DNA of 64,000 bases. Origin: Burkholderia sp. OK233. GTDB lineage: Bacteria > Pseudomonadota > Gammaproteobacteria > Burkholderiales > Burkholderiaceae. The position numbers were made by a program, and so were the translations under genes. The stretch spans positions 4,650,001 through 4,714,000 of the forward strand of contig NZ_OCSR01000001.1 in NCBI RefSeq assembly GCF_900230185.1, given 5' to 3'. The notes beneath the pieces were generated by a model. It saw nothing but the letters and a program-made list of their open reading frames with translations. It ran no database searches and had not been told where the DNA came from. Position 1 is the stretch's first letter; each line of letters begins with the position of its first letter. Below are positions 26,118-33,757 of the stretch, piece after piece.

Positions 26118-26147
26118 GGAGTCACTGAACCTTCGGAGTCACTGAAC
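26118..26147 (+). repeat. 13-bp direct repeat upstream of lon
   Basis: GGAGTCACTGAAC occurs at 26118-26130 and again at 26135-26147, a 17-bp period, about 19 nt upstream of the heat-shock-like promoter of lon. It may be a regulator site or a local duplication. Confidence 0.6.
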
Positions 26148-26165
26148 TTTTCCCACACGCGGAGG

Positions 26166-26193
26166 CTTGCAATCTTTTCTGCTGGCCTCACCT
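26166..26193 (+). promoter_or_regulatory. Sigma-32-like promoter of lon
   Basis: CTTGCAA (26166-26172), 13-nt spacer, CCTCACCT (26186-26193), 35 nt before the lon start. The -10 box is nearly the same as that of clpP (CCACACCT). Confidence 0.5.
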
Positions 26194-26228
26194 ATCGAAC
26201 GAACTGATTCCACTCATGGGGAAATGAA

Positions 26229-28655
26229 ATGTCAGGAACCCAACTCCTTCCGCCGGAACGCATTACGCTCCCGCTGCTCCCGCTGCGTGACGTAGTCGTC
26301 TTCCCGCACATGGTGATTCCGCTCTTCGTAGGCCGCCCGAAGTCGATCAAGGCTCTCGAAGCAGCGATGGAAGGCGGCAAGCACATCATGCTCGTCGCCC
26401 AGAAAACGGCTGCGAAAGATGAGCCGACCGAAAAGGACATGTACGAAGTAGGGTGTATCGCCAACATCCTGCAAATGCTGAAGCTGCCCGATGGCACCGT
26501 CAAGGTGCTCGTCGAAGGCTTGCAGCGCGCGAAAACGCTTTCCATCGAAGAACAGGAAACGCAGTTTTCGTGCGAAGTCATGCCGCTCGAACCCGACCAC
26601 GCCGACAGCGCTGAAACTGAAGCGCTGCGCCGCGCGATCGTGTCGCAGTTCGACCAGTATGTGAAGCTGAACAAGAAGATCCCGCCGGAGATCCTGACGT
26701 CGCTGTCGGGTATCGACGAGGCTGGCCGCCTGGCCGATACGATCGCGGCGCATCTGCCGCTCAAGCTCGACCAGAAGCAGCACATCCTCGAAATGTTCCC
26801 GGTTATCGAGCGTCTCGAGCATCTGCTCGCGCAACTCGAAGCCGAGATCGACATCCTGCAGGTCGAAAAGCGCATCCGTGGGCGTGTGAAGCGCCAGATG
26901 GAGAAGAGCCAGCGCGAGTACTACCTGAACGAACAGGTCAAGGCGATCCAGAAGGAACTGGGCGAAGGCGAAGAAGGTGCGGATCTCGAAGAACTCGAGA
27001 AACGCATCACGGCTGCCCGCATGCCGAAGGAAGCCAAGAAGAAGGCCGACGCCGAGCTGAAGAAGCTCAAGCTGATGTCGCCGATGTCGGCTGAAGCGAC
27101 TGTCGTGCGTAACTACATCGATACGCTGATCGGCTTGCCGTGGCGGAAGAAGAGCAAGGTCAACAACGACCTCTCGAATGCGGAACGCGTGCTCGACGAA
27201 GACCACTTCGGTCTCGAGAAAGTGAAGGAACGCATTCTCGAGTATCTCGCGGTCCAGCAACGTGTCGATAAGGTGAAAGCGCCGATCCTGTGCCTCGTTG
27301 GGCCTCCGGGTGTCGGTAAGACGTCGCTAGGTCAGTCGATCGCTCGCGCTACGAACCGCAAGTTCGTGCGTATGGCGCTCGGCGGCGTGCGCGACGAAGC
27401 CGAGATTCGCGGTCACCGTCGTACGTACATCGGTTCGATGCCCGGCAAGATTCTGCAAAGCCTGGCCAAGGTCGGCGTGCGCAATCCGCTCTTCCTGCTC
27501 GACGAAGTCGACAAGATGGGCCAGGATTTCCGCGGCGATCCGTCGTCGGCTCTGCTGGAAGTGCTCGATCCGGAACAGAACCATACGTTCGCCGATCACT
27601 ACGTCGAAGTCGACTTCGATCTGTCGGACGTGATGTTCGTGGCAACGTCGAACTCGCTGAACATTCCGCCGCCGCTGCTCGACCGGATGGAAGTGATCCG
27701 TCTGTCGGGTTATACCGAAGATGAGAAGGTCAGCATCGCGCAACGTTATCTTTTGCCCAAGCAGAAGAAGAACAACGGCCTCAAGGATGGCGAGGTCGAT
27801 GTGACGGAAACCGCGATCCGCGACATCATTCGTTACTACACGCGTGAAGCGGGCGTCCGTTCGCTCGAGCGTGAAATTTCGAAGATCTGCCGCAAGGTCG
27901 TGAAGATGCTTCTGCTGAAGAAGGCGGAAGGCGCGGTGACGGTCGACGGCAGCAATATCGACACGTTCCTCGGCGTGCGCAAGTACGACTTCGGTCTGGC
28001 TGCGAAGGAAAATCAGGTTGGCCAGGTCACGGGTCTTGCGTGGACGGAAGTGGGCGGCGATCTGCTGACCATCGAAGCCGCGGTGATGCCGGGTAAGGGC
28101 AATGTGATCCGCACGGGTTCGCTCGGCGACGTGATGAAGGAATCCGTCGAAGCTGCGCGCTCGGTGGTCCGCTCGCGTTCGCGCCGTCTGGGTATCAAGG
28201 ACGAAGCGTTCGAGAAGCAGGATATTCACATTCACGTGCCGGAAGGTGCGACGCCGAAGGACGGTCCGTCGGCCGGTATCGCGATGACGACCGCGCTGGT
28301 GTCGGTGTTGACTGGTATTCCGGTTCGTGCCGATGTCGCGATGACGGGCGAAATCACGTTGCGTGGCGAAGTCCTGCCGATCGGCGGCCTGAAGGAAAAA
28401 CTGCTGGCAGCGCATCGCGGCGGTATCAAGCTGGTGCTGATTCCGGAAGAAAACGTCAAGGATTTGACGGAGATTCCGGACAACGTGAAGAACGCCATTG
28501 AAATCATGCCGGTCCGCTGGATCGACAGGGTGCTCGAACTGGCGCTCGAACGTGTGCCGCAGGCGTTGCCGGATGAAGAGCCCAAGCCCGCTGCGGCTGT
28601 CGCGGCGGCTGAGCCGGGCAAAGACGCCGGTGCAACGGAAGTCGTGAAACACTAA
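26229..28655 (+). CDS. lon: ATP-dependent protease Lon
   Basis: Soluble AAA+ serine protease that degrades misfolded and regulatory proteins. 808 residues (E. coli 784). N-terminal substrate domain starts LPLLPLRDVVVFPHMV; Walker A GPPGVGKT is at 358-365; the Ser-Lys dyad is S681 (PKDGPSAGIAM) and K724 (GGLKEKLLAAHRGG), with the same 43-residue spacing as E. coli S679/K722. The C-terminal 25 residues are Ala/Pro-rich and extra to the conserved core. It has its own heat-shock-like promoter and terminator, so it is probably transcribed alone. Confidence 0.98.
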   Translation: MSGTQLLPPERITLPLLPLRDVVVFPHMVIPLFVGRPKSIKALEAAMEGGKHIMLVAQKTAAKDEPTEKDMYEVGCIANILQMLKLPDGTVKVLVEGLQRAKTLSIEEQETQFSCEVMPLEPDHADSAETEALRRAIVSQFDQYVKLNKKIPPEILTSLSGIDEAGRLADTIAAHLPLKLDQKQHILEMFPVIERLEHLLAQLEAEIDILQVEKRIRGRVKRQMEKSQREYYLNEQVKAIQKELGEGEEGADLEELEKRITAARMPKEAKKKADAELKKLKLMSPMSAEATVVRNYIDTLIGLPWRKKSKVNNDLSNAERVLDEDHFGLEKVKERILEYLAVQQRVDKVKAPILCLVGPPGVGKTSLGQSIARATNRKFVRMALGGVRDEAEIRGHRRTYIGSMPGKILQSLAKVGVRNPLFLLDEVDKMGQDFRGDPSSALLEVLDPEQNHTFADHYVEVDFDLSDVMFVATSNSLNIPPPLLDRMEVIRLSGYTEDEKVSIAQRYLLPKQKKNNGLKDGEVDVTETAIRDIIRYYTREAGVRSLEREISKICRKVVKMLLLKKAEGAVTVDGSNIDTFLGVRKYDFGLAAKENQVGQVTGLAWTEVGGDLLTIEAAVMPGKGNVIRTGSLGDVMKESVEAARSVVRSRSRRLGIKDEAFEKQDIHIHVPEGATPKDGPSAGIAMTTALVSVLTGIPVRADVAMTGEITLRGEVLPIGGLKEKLLAAHRGGIKLVLIPEENVKDLTEIPDNVKNAIEIMPVRWIDRVLELALERVPQALPDEEPKPAAAVAAAEPGKDAGATEVVKH

Positions 28656-28687
28656 GCTAGTCAGCGGCGAAAGCTGTTTGCTGTATG

Positions 28688-28716
28688 AAAACCCGCGGCC
28701 TTGGTCGCGGGTTTTT
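28688..28716 (+). terminator. Terminator of lon
   Basis: Stem ACCCGCG (28691-28697) and CGCGGGT (28706-28712) with an 8-nt loop, extended by A/T pairing, then TTTTT. Confidence 0.9.
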
Positions 28717-28878
28717 ATTGCCTTGAGATACCGGACATCACGTCTGGAACGCACGTAATCCCACCTTTTGAGTAAAGGCCGTTCTCCGCCGTCGACTGGT
28801 TGTGCGCGCATCGATCTATAGCAAGATTTGGTGACAGAGGGCACCCTCCAGAACCGCTTAAATCAGGCTCAACCCCGC

Positions 28879-28907
28879 TTGACACAAGGGTTTCGGCCAA
28901 TTCTAAT
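28879..28907 (+). promoter_or_regulatory. Sigma-70 promoter of the HU gene
   Basis: A consensus -35 TTGACA (28879-28884), exactly 17-nt spacer, -10 TCTAAT (28902-28907). It would give a leader of about 80 nt. This is the strongest vegetative promoter match seen in the window. The rest of the 340-bp gap between lon and this gene holds only the lon terminator. Confidence 0.75.
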
Positions 28908-28995
28908 GAGTCGGCTCGGCGTTACCCGCCAGCCGCGTGATGCCAGGCGCTACAGAGCGCCGTCACGATTGCCATAAACATTCTCGGGGGTTGGA

Positions 28996-29268
28996 ATGAA
29001 TAAAACGGAATTGATCGATCACATTGCACAGCAAGCCGATATTTCGAAGGCCGCGGCAGGCCGTGCACTCGACGCGGTGATCGGTGGGGTCAAAGGTACG
29101 TTGAAGAAAGGCGGTTCGGTGACTCTGGTGGGTTTCGGCACCTTTGCCGTGGGCAAGCGTACCGCGCGTACGGGGCGCAATCCGCGCACCGGCGCCGCCA
29201 TCAAGATCAAGGCAGCGAAGGTCCCTAAATTTAGGCCTGGCAAAGCTCTGAAGGATGCGCTAAACTAA
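28996..29268 (+). CDS. hup: DNA-binding protein HU
   Basis: 90-residue histone-like protein that bends and compacts DNA as a dimer. MNKTELIDHIAQQADISKAAAGRALDAV forms the helical base and the arm shows GRNPRTGAAIKI, the DNA-intercalating RNP motif. Its place after lon is the usual one for hupB in proteobacteria. GGGGG lies just upstream of the ATG. IHF subunits are excluded by length and by the HU-type arm. Confidence 0.97.
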   Translation: MNKTELIDHIAQQADISKAAAGRALDAVIGGVKGTLKKGGSVTLVGFGTFAVGKRTARTGRNPRTGAAIKIKAAKVPKFRPGKALKDALN

Positions 29269-29403
29269 TGGGCTTGCTGCTTGAGAAATTGCAGATTCGT
29301 TAGAAAGAAGTGCGGCGAATTCTGCGTGACTTGGTGTCGCATTAGTCGATGCGCAAGTTGATCTATTGGGCAGCAAAAGCAGAAGCACGCTGAATCGCGA
29401 AAC

Positions 29404-29479
29404 GGGTGCTTAGCTCAGTTGGTAGAGCGGCGCCCTTACAAGGCGTAGGTCGGGAGTTCGAGCCTCTCAGCACCCACCA
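29404..29479 (+). tRNA. tRNA-Val (anticodon UAC)
   Basis: 76 nt including the encoded CCA. Acceptor GGGTGCT pairs with AGCACCC (29469-29475). D-loop AGCTCAGTTGGTAGAGC, anticodon loop CTTACAA (TAC) and T-arm GGGAGTTCGAGCCTCTC are present. The last pair of the T-stem region is slightly irregular, but all invariant bases are in place. Confidence 0.97.
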
Positions 29480-29525
29480 GTTTCAGATTCGGCTCAGTGG
29501 TTCTGTTTAGTACAGTGCAGTATAA

Positions 29526-29602
29526 GGAGTGGTAGTTCAGTCGGTTAGAATACCGGCCTGTCACGCCGGGGGTCGCGGGTTCGAGTCCCGTCCACTCCGC
29601 CA
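29526..29602 (+). tRNA. tRNA-Asp (anticodon GUC)
   Basis: 77 nt including the encoded CCA. Acceptor GGAGTGG pairs with CCACTCC (29592-29598), discriminator G73 as expected for tRNA-Asp. The anticodon loop is CTGTCAC (GTC). It follows tRNA-Val by 46 nt and is likely co-transcribed with it. Confidence 0.97.
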
Positions 29603-29611
29603 GTATCCACG

Positions 29612-29638
29612 AAAGGCGAACTCCGGTTCGCCTTTTTT
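29612..29638 (+). terminator. Terminator of the tRNA-Val/tRNA-Asp unit
   Basis: Stem GGCGAAC (29615-29621), loop TCCG, GTTCGCC (29626-29632), flanked by A and six T. It starts 10 nt after the tRNA-Asp CCA. Confidence 0.92.
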
Positions 29639-29689
29639 ATTGCCCGCTGTTGTAAGATCGGGCGTTCTGTTTTTGGCACTCCTTCACGC

Positions 29690-31627
29690 ATGCTCGATTT
29701 TTTCCGCAATCACAAACGCCTGATGATGTTCATGCTCATCCTCGTCATTGTGCCGGGGTTGGGTTTTGTGGGTATCCAGGGCTTCCGCGGCTTCTTTGAC
29801 GAAAGTGCAAACGTCGCCAGCGTCAACGGCCACAAGATAACTCGCGCGGAGTACGACGACGCGATGCGTCAGCAGCTCGACCGCGCCCGTCAAATGCTCG
29901 GTGCACAGTTCGACATGAAGTCGTTCGACACGCCGCAGCGCCGTCGCGAAATGCTCGACGGTCTGATCGAGCAGCGAGTGCTGGCCGACGAAACACAGCG
30001 CCTGCATCTGACCGCGTCCGACGACGCCGTGCGCCGCGTGCTGCTGAACGACCCGGTGATCTCGTCGCTGAAGAATCCTGACGGCTCGATCGACGTCGAC
30101 CGTTACAAGCAGCTGCTCGCAATGCAAGGCATGACGCCCGATCAATACGACGAACGCGTGCGTTACAGCATTTCCACGCAGCAGTTGCCTGCAAGCATTC
30201 AAGGCAGCGCCTTCACGTCGAAGACTCTCGCACAGCATCTCACCGAGCTCGCCGAACAGCAGCGCGAAGTGCAGGGTATTGCGTTCCATCCGCGCGACTA
30301 CGCAGCGAAGGTGCAGCCCACGGACGCGCAACTTCAGGCGTATTACGACGCGCATCGCAACGACTTCGCCACGCCCGCCACGGCAACGATCCAGTACCTT
30401 GTGATGTCGCCGGCAACGTTGTCTGCTGCCGTGCAGCCGAGCGATGCTGATCTGAAAAAATACTACGACGACAACATCGCGCATTACCGCACGGACGGTC
30501 AGGTGCGCGCGAGCCACATCCTGATCGCCGCGCCGAAAGATGCAAGCGCCGCCGACAAGGCCAAGGCAAAGCAGAAGGCCGACGAGGTGCTCGCACAGGT
30601 CAAGGCACATCCGGACCAGTTCGCGCAGATCGCGCAGCAGAATTCGCAGGATCCGGGTTCGGCGTCGAAGGGTGGTGATCTGGGTTACTTCGGTCGCGGC
30701 ATGATCGCTGGCGGTCAGGCGTTCGACGACGCCGTGTTCGATCTTAAGAAAGACGAAGTCAGCGGTATCGTGCAGACCGACTTCGGCTATCACATCGTCA
30801 AGGTCACGGACGTGAAGCCGGCAGTCACCAAGCCGTTCGACGAAGTGAAAGATCAGATCGCAAAAGACCTGAAAACGCAGCTGGCGAGCAAGGCATTCAG
30901 CGACGACTCGGAAGGCTTCACGTCGATCGTATACGAGAAGGCGAAGAGCCTGCAGCCAGCCGCCGACAAGTACAAGCTGCAAGTGCAAACGGCCACGGTC
31001 ACGCCGCAGGCTGATCCGAAGCTGCCGCCTGACAGCCCGCTGAACAATGCGAAGCTCCTGGCTGCCGTATTTGCGAGCGACGCGGTCACTGCGCGCAACA
31101 ACACGCAAGCGGTCGACGTCGGCGGTAACACGCTGGTCGCGGCGCACGTGACCGATTACAAGGCTGCAGCCGTGCCGGCGCTCGACGCCGTCAAGGACGC
31201 AGTGCGTCAGAAAGTGATCGCGGTTCAGTCGAACGAGGCAGCTCACAAAGACGGCATTGCGAAGCTGGCGGAGTTCGACAAGTCGAAGGCCACAACGGGC
31301 TTCTCGTCGCCGCTGAAGGTTTCGCGCAACGACGCGCAAGGCGTGCCGCCGGTTGCATTGAGTGCAATCTACAAAGCAGACGCGCAAAAACTACCTGCGT
31401 ACGTCGGTGTGGACCTCGGCGACGGCGGCTATGCGATCTATCGCGTGAACGCGGTCGTTGCAAGCGCCCCGATCGATCCGCAGCGTCTGGCTGCTGCGCA
31501 GCAGCAGATTGCGCAAGTCGATGCGCAATCCGACGCTGAGGCTTACGTCGAAGCGGTGCGTGCCCGTTCGAAGCTGAAGTTCTACGGCTCGCTCGATAGC
31601 AGCAATGCGCAGGCGAGCGGCGAATAA
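29690..31627 (+). CDS. ppiD: Periplasmic folding chaperone PpiD
   Basis: Inner-membrane-anchored parvulin-like chaperone near the Sec exit. 645 residues. One N-terminal membrane anchor (about 11-30), a SurA-N-like helical region (about 40-190), a parvulin domain (about 270-367) with ASHILIAAPKD, GSASKGGDLGYFGRGM and FGYHIVKVTDV, and a C-terminal helical region. The parvulin domain keeps its His residues and so may be active, unlike that of E. coli PpiD. Location after HU matches the E. coli hupB-ppiD order. Confidence 0.95.
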   Translation: MLDFFRNHKRLMMFMLILVIVPGLGFVGIQGFRGFFDESANVASVNGHKITRAEYDDAMRQQLDRARQMLGAQFDMKSFDTPQRRREMLDGLIEQRVLADETQRLHLTASDDAVRRVLLNDPVISSLKNPDGSIDVDRYKQLLAMQGMTPDQYDERVRYSISTQQLPASIQGSAFTSKTLAQHLTELAEQQREVQGIAFHPRDYAAKVQPTDAQLQAYYDAHRNDFATPATATIQYLVMSPATLSAAVQPSDADLKKYYDDNIAHYRTDGQVRASHILIAAPKDASAADKAKAKQKADEVLAQVKAHPDQFAQIAQQNSQDPGSASKGGDLGYFGRGMIAGGQAFDDAVFDLKKDEVSGIVQTDFGYHIVKVTDVKPAVTKPFDEVKDQIAKDLKTQLASKAFSDDSEGFTSIVYEKAKSLQPAADKYKLQVQTATVTPQADPKLPPDSPLNNAKLLAAVFASDAVTARNNTQAVDVGGNTLVAAHVTDYKAAAVPALDAVKDAVRQKVIAVQSNEAAHKDGIAKLAEFDKSKATTGFSSPLKVSRNDAQGVPPVALSAIYKADAQKLPAYVGVDLGDGGYAIYRVNAVVASAPIDPQRLAAAQQQIAQVDAQSDAEAYVEAVRARSKLKFYGSLDSSNAQASGE

Positions 31628-31671
31628 GCACTGGCGCGAGCGCGCAAGCAGGTAAAGCGCGCAGCTATAGG

Positions 31672-31697
31672 AAAGCCCCGCAATTGCGGGGCTTTTT
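31672..31697 (+). terminator. Terminator after ppiD
   Basis: Perfect hairpin AAAGCCCCGC (31672-31681) AATT GCGGGGCTTT ending in TTTTT. Its symmetry would also let it end the minus-strand transcript of the small secreted protein gene. Confidence 0.92.
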
Positions 31698-31763
31698 CAT
31701 TTGACGGGTGCAAGCTTGTCAAACAGTTTGCCTTGGAGTGCGGCTTGTTATGCCGTTAGCCGC

Positions 31764-32105
31764 CTAGAGGCAAGCGCTGATCGAACTGGTGGCATCGCTG
31801 CCCGCAGCGCCATTGGCGCGGAAGCCGACCCATGACCCCGGGCCGCTGTAGGAGGGCCGCACCACGGCGGCTGCGCCGTTAGGCGGCTGTTGACCCGGCA
31901 CGTAGACATCCATTGCCTGGTCATTAGCCATGGTGTCCTGCGACACGACTTGCTGTTGCGAGCCATCGGCCCATTTTTGCGCGATGCACGTAGCGACGGC
32001 CTTCGGCGGCTGCTGGCTTTGGCCCACGGATTGAACGCCGGCAGGCGGTTGAGCGGCGCTTGCAGAAATTGCCACGGTCAAAGCGATTAACGGTAAATAT
32101 TTCAC
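31764..32105 (-). CDS. Small secreted protein of unknown function
   Basis: 113 residues from a GTG at 32105, with GAGGAG six bases upstream. The signal peptide MKYLPLIALTVAISASA ends near residue 18. The mature protein is Gln/Pro-rich, contains VATCIAQKWADGSQQ and ends in a cysteine (SSISACL), so the two cysteines may form a disulfide. DQAMDVYVPGQ and PGSWVGFRANG suggest a small beta domain. It lies alone between the ppiD terminator and tesA. No function recognised. Confidence 0.7.
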   Translation of the reverse strand: MKYLPLIALTVAISASAAQPPAGVQSVGQSQQPPKAVATCIAQKWADGSQQQVVSQDTMANDQAMDVYVPGQQPPNGAAAVVRPSYSGPGSWVGFRANGAAGSDATSSISACL

Positions 32106-32221
32106 GTTATCTCCTCAGAAGTCGCTCAGAATCGAGCCGGGTTGCGCGGGATTACGAAAGTCGGAGCGATCTTGCCGATCCGCGCGCCCCAATTACCGGA
32201 AACAAGTTGTTAGCGAGCTTT

Positions 32222-32917
32222 TCAGTGCGGCGAACTTGTGCGAAGGAGTGGCTTGACAGCCGGCCACACGTTGTTGAGTAGCACTGGCTGTGCCTGCTGC
32301 GTGGGATGGATCTGATCTGCCTGAAACATCTCCGGTTTGTCGGCGATGCCGGCGAGCAGGAAGGGCACCAACGGCACGCGCAATTGCTTCGAGAGTTCGC
32401 CGTACAGGCCGTGGAACTTTTGCGTGTAGTCGGGGCCGTAATTGGGTGGCACATACATGCCGACCAGCACGACCTTCGCGTGGCCTTGTTGAGCCTGCTC
32501 GATGATCGTACGCAGGTTGTCTTCGGTTGTTGCGAGCGGCACGCCGCGCAACGCATCGTTAGCGCCGAGCTCGACGATCACAATACTCGGCTTGAGCCGC
32601 TGCAGGAGCGCCGGCAAGCGGGCCCGGCCACCGCTTGTGGTGTCGCCGCTGATGCTCGCATTGGCGACGCTATAATCGATTCGCTCATCGGTGAGGCGCT
32701 GGCGCATCAAGGCAACCCAGCCAGTGTCGCGGGGCAAGCCGTATTCGGCCGAGATGCTGTCGCCGAGCACGACGATCACCGGCTTGGCCTGTTCGGGCGG
32801 GTTGGCCGCACAGGCTGGGAAGGGCAGCGAAAACAGGGTTGCGGCCAGCACGGCCGGGCCGAATGCGGTAGTCAGCGCCGTCGCTACGGCGCGCACTTTC
32901 AACCTACGCTTCACCAT
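32222..32917 (-). CDS. tesA: SGNH arylesterase / acyl-CoA thioesterase I (TesA-like)
   Basis: Periplasmic GDSL hydrolase, 231 residues. A signal peptide runs to about residue 38 (LFSLPFPACAA). Catalytic S54 lies in VVLGDSISAEYG, the block III motif is GANDALRG, and D201/H204 are in DQIHPT. E. coli TesA is a lysophospholipase, thioesterase and protease with the same layout. The ATG at 32917 overlaps the ATG of the divergent ybbA by two bases (shared CATG). Neither has a clear ribosome site. In-frame codons continue upstream inside ybbA but resemble nothing. Confidence 0.92.
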   Translation of the reverse strand: MVKRRLKVRAVATALTTAFGPAVLAATLFSLPFPACAANPPEQAKPVIVVLGDSISAEYGLPRDTGWVALMRQRLTDERIDYSVANASISGDTTSGGRARLPALLQRLKPSIVIVELGANDALRGVPLATTEDNLRTIIEQAQQGHAKVVLVGMYVPPNYGPDYTQKFHGLYGELSKQLRVPLVPFLLAGIADKPEMFQADQIHPTQQAQPVLLNNVWPAVKPLLRTSSPH

Positions 32918-33602
32918 GCTAAACAAAACTGATCCAGTCATTGAAGTGCGGGGTTTGTGCAAGAAGGTTAAGGATGCAACAGGCGAACTGACGATTCTCG
33001 AGGACATCGATCTTGCTATCGATGCCGGCAGCAGTGTGGCGATCGTCGGTGCATCCGGGTCGGGCAAGTCTACGCTGCTCGGCTTGCTCGCAGGATTGGA
33101 CAGCGCGAGCTCGGGCTCGGTTCGGCTGCTCGGGCGCGAGCTCACCGAGCTGAGCGAAGACGAGCGCGCCGCGTTGCGCAGCGGTTCGGTCGGTTTCGTG
33201 TTCCAGTCGTTCCAGCTGATGCCGCATTTGACGGCGCTCGAAAACGTCACGCTTCCGCTCGAGCTGCAAGGCGGCATTGGCACGCGCGAGGCCGCAGCGC
33301 GTGCGCGCGGATTGCTGGAGCAGGTGGGACTCGCGAAGCGCACCGGGCACTATCCGAAGCTGCTGTCGGGCGGCGAACAGCAGCGGGTCGCTCTCGCGCG
33401 AGCCTTTGTCACCCATCCGGCGATCCTGTTCGCCGACGAGCCGACCGGTAGTCTCGATGCAGCCACCGGTCACGCGGTGATCGATTTGATGTTCGAGATG
33501 AACCGCGCGAACGGCGCCACGTTGATCCTCGTCACGCACGATATCGAGTTGGCGCGCCGCTGCGATACGACGGTGACCATCGAAGCGGGACGTCTGGCCT
33601 GA
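32916..33602 (+). CDS. ybbA: ABC transporter ATP-binding protein (YbbA/LolD type)
   Basis: 228-residue ATPase of the MacB/LolD group. Walker A GASGSGKST at 45-53, Q-loop VFQSFQLMPHLTA, signature LSGGEQQRVALARAF, Walker B ILFADEPTGSLD and the H-loop LVTHD are all intact. In E. coli ybbA is divergent from tesA and followed by the permease ybbP. Here the gene is followed directly by a terminator and the convergent pgi, so the permease is missing or encoded elsewhere. The start codon shares CATG with tesA. Confidence 0.92.
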   Translation: MLNKTDPVIEVRGLCKKVKDATGELTILEDIDLAIDAGSSVAIVGASGSGKSTLLGLLAGLDSASSGSVRLLGRELTELSEDERAALRSGSVGFVFQSFQLMPHLTALENVTLPLELQGGIGTREAAARARGLLEQVGLAKRTGHYPKLLSGGEQQRVALARAFVTHPAILFADEPTGSLDAATGHAVIDLMFEMNRANGATLILVTHDIELARRCDTTVTIEAGRLA

Positions 33603-33632
33603 GCGTGCCGGCCACGCGTCACTCGTTCGTAT

Positions 33633-33667
33633 AAAGCAAAGCGGGCCACAAGGGCCCGCTTTGCTTT
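33633..33667. terminator. Bidirectional terminator between ybbA and pgi
   Basis: A perfect 15-bp stem (33633-33647 with 33653-33667) and a 5-nt loop; the 5' arm begins AAAGCAAAGCGGGCC, so both orientations end in a T-rich stretch. It separates two converging genes. Confidence 0.88.
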
Positions 33668-33757
33668 TCATCTCATGCAGCTCGATAACGCAACGCCGCT
33701 ATCCACGCGCGCGTGAACATTCAGCGCATGCGGCGCGAGGAAGCGCGCCGCTCACGC

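Noticed and set aside
32918..33343. N-terminal extension of TesA into ybbA
   Set aside because: The signal peptide begins at the ATG at 32917; the upstream frame is antisense to intact ABC motifs.
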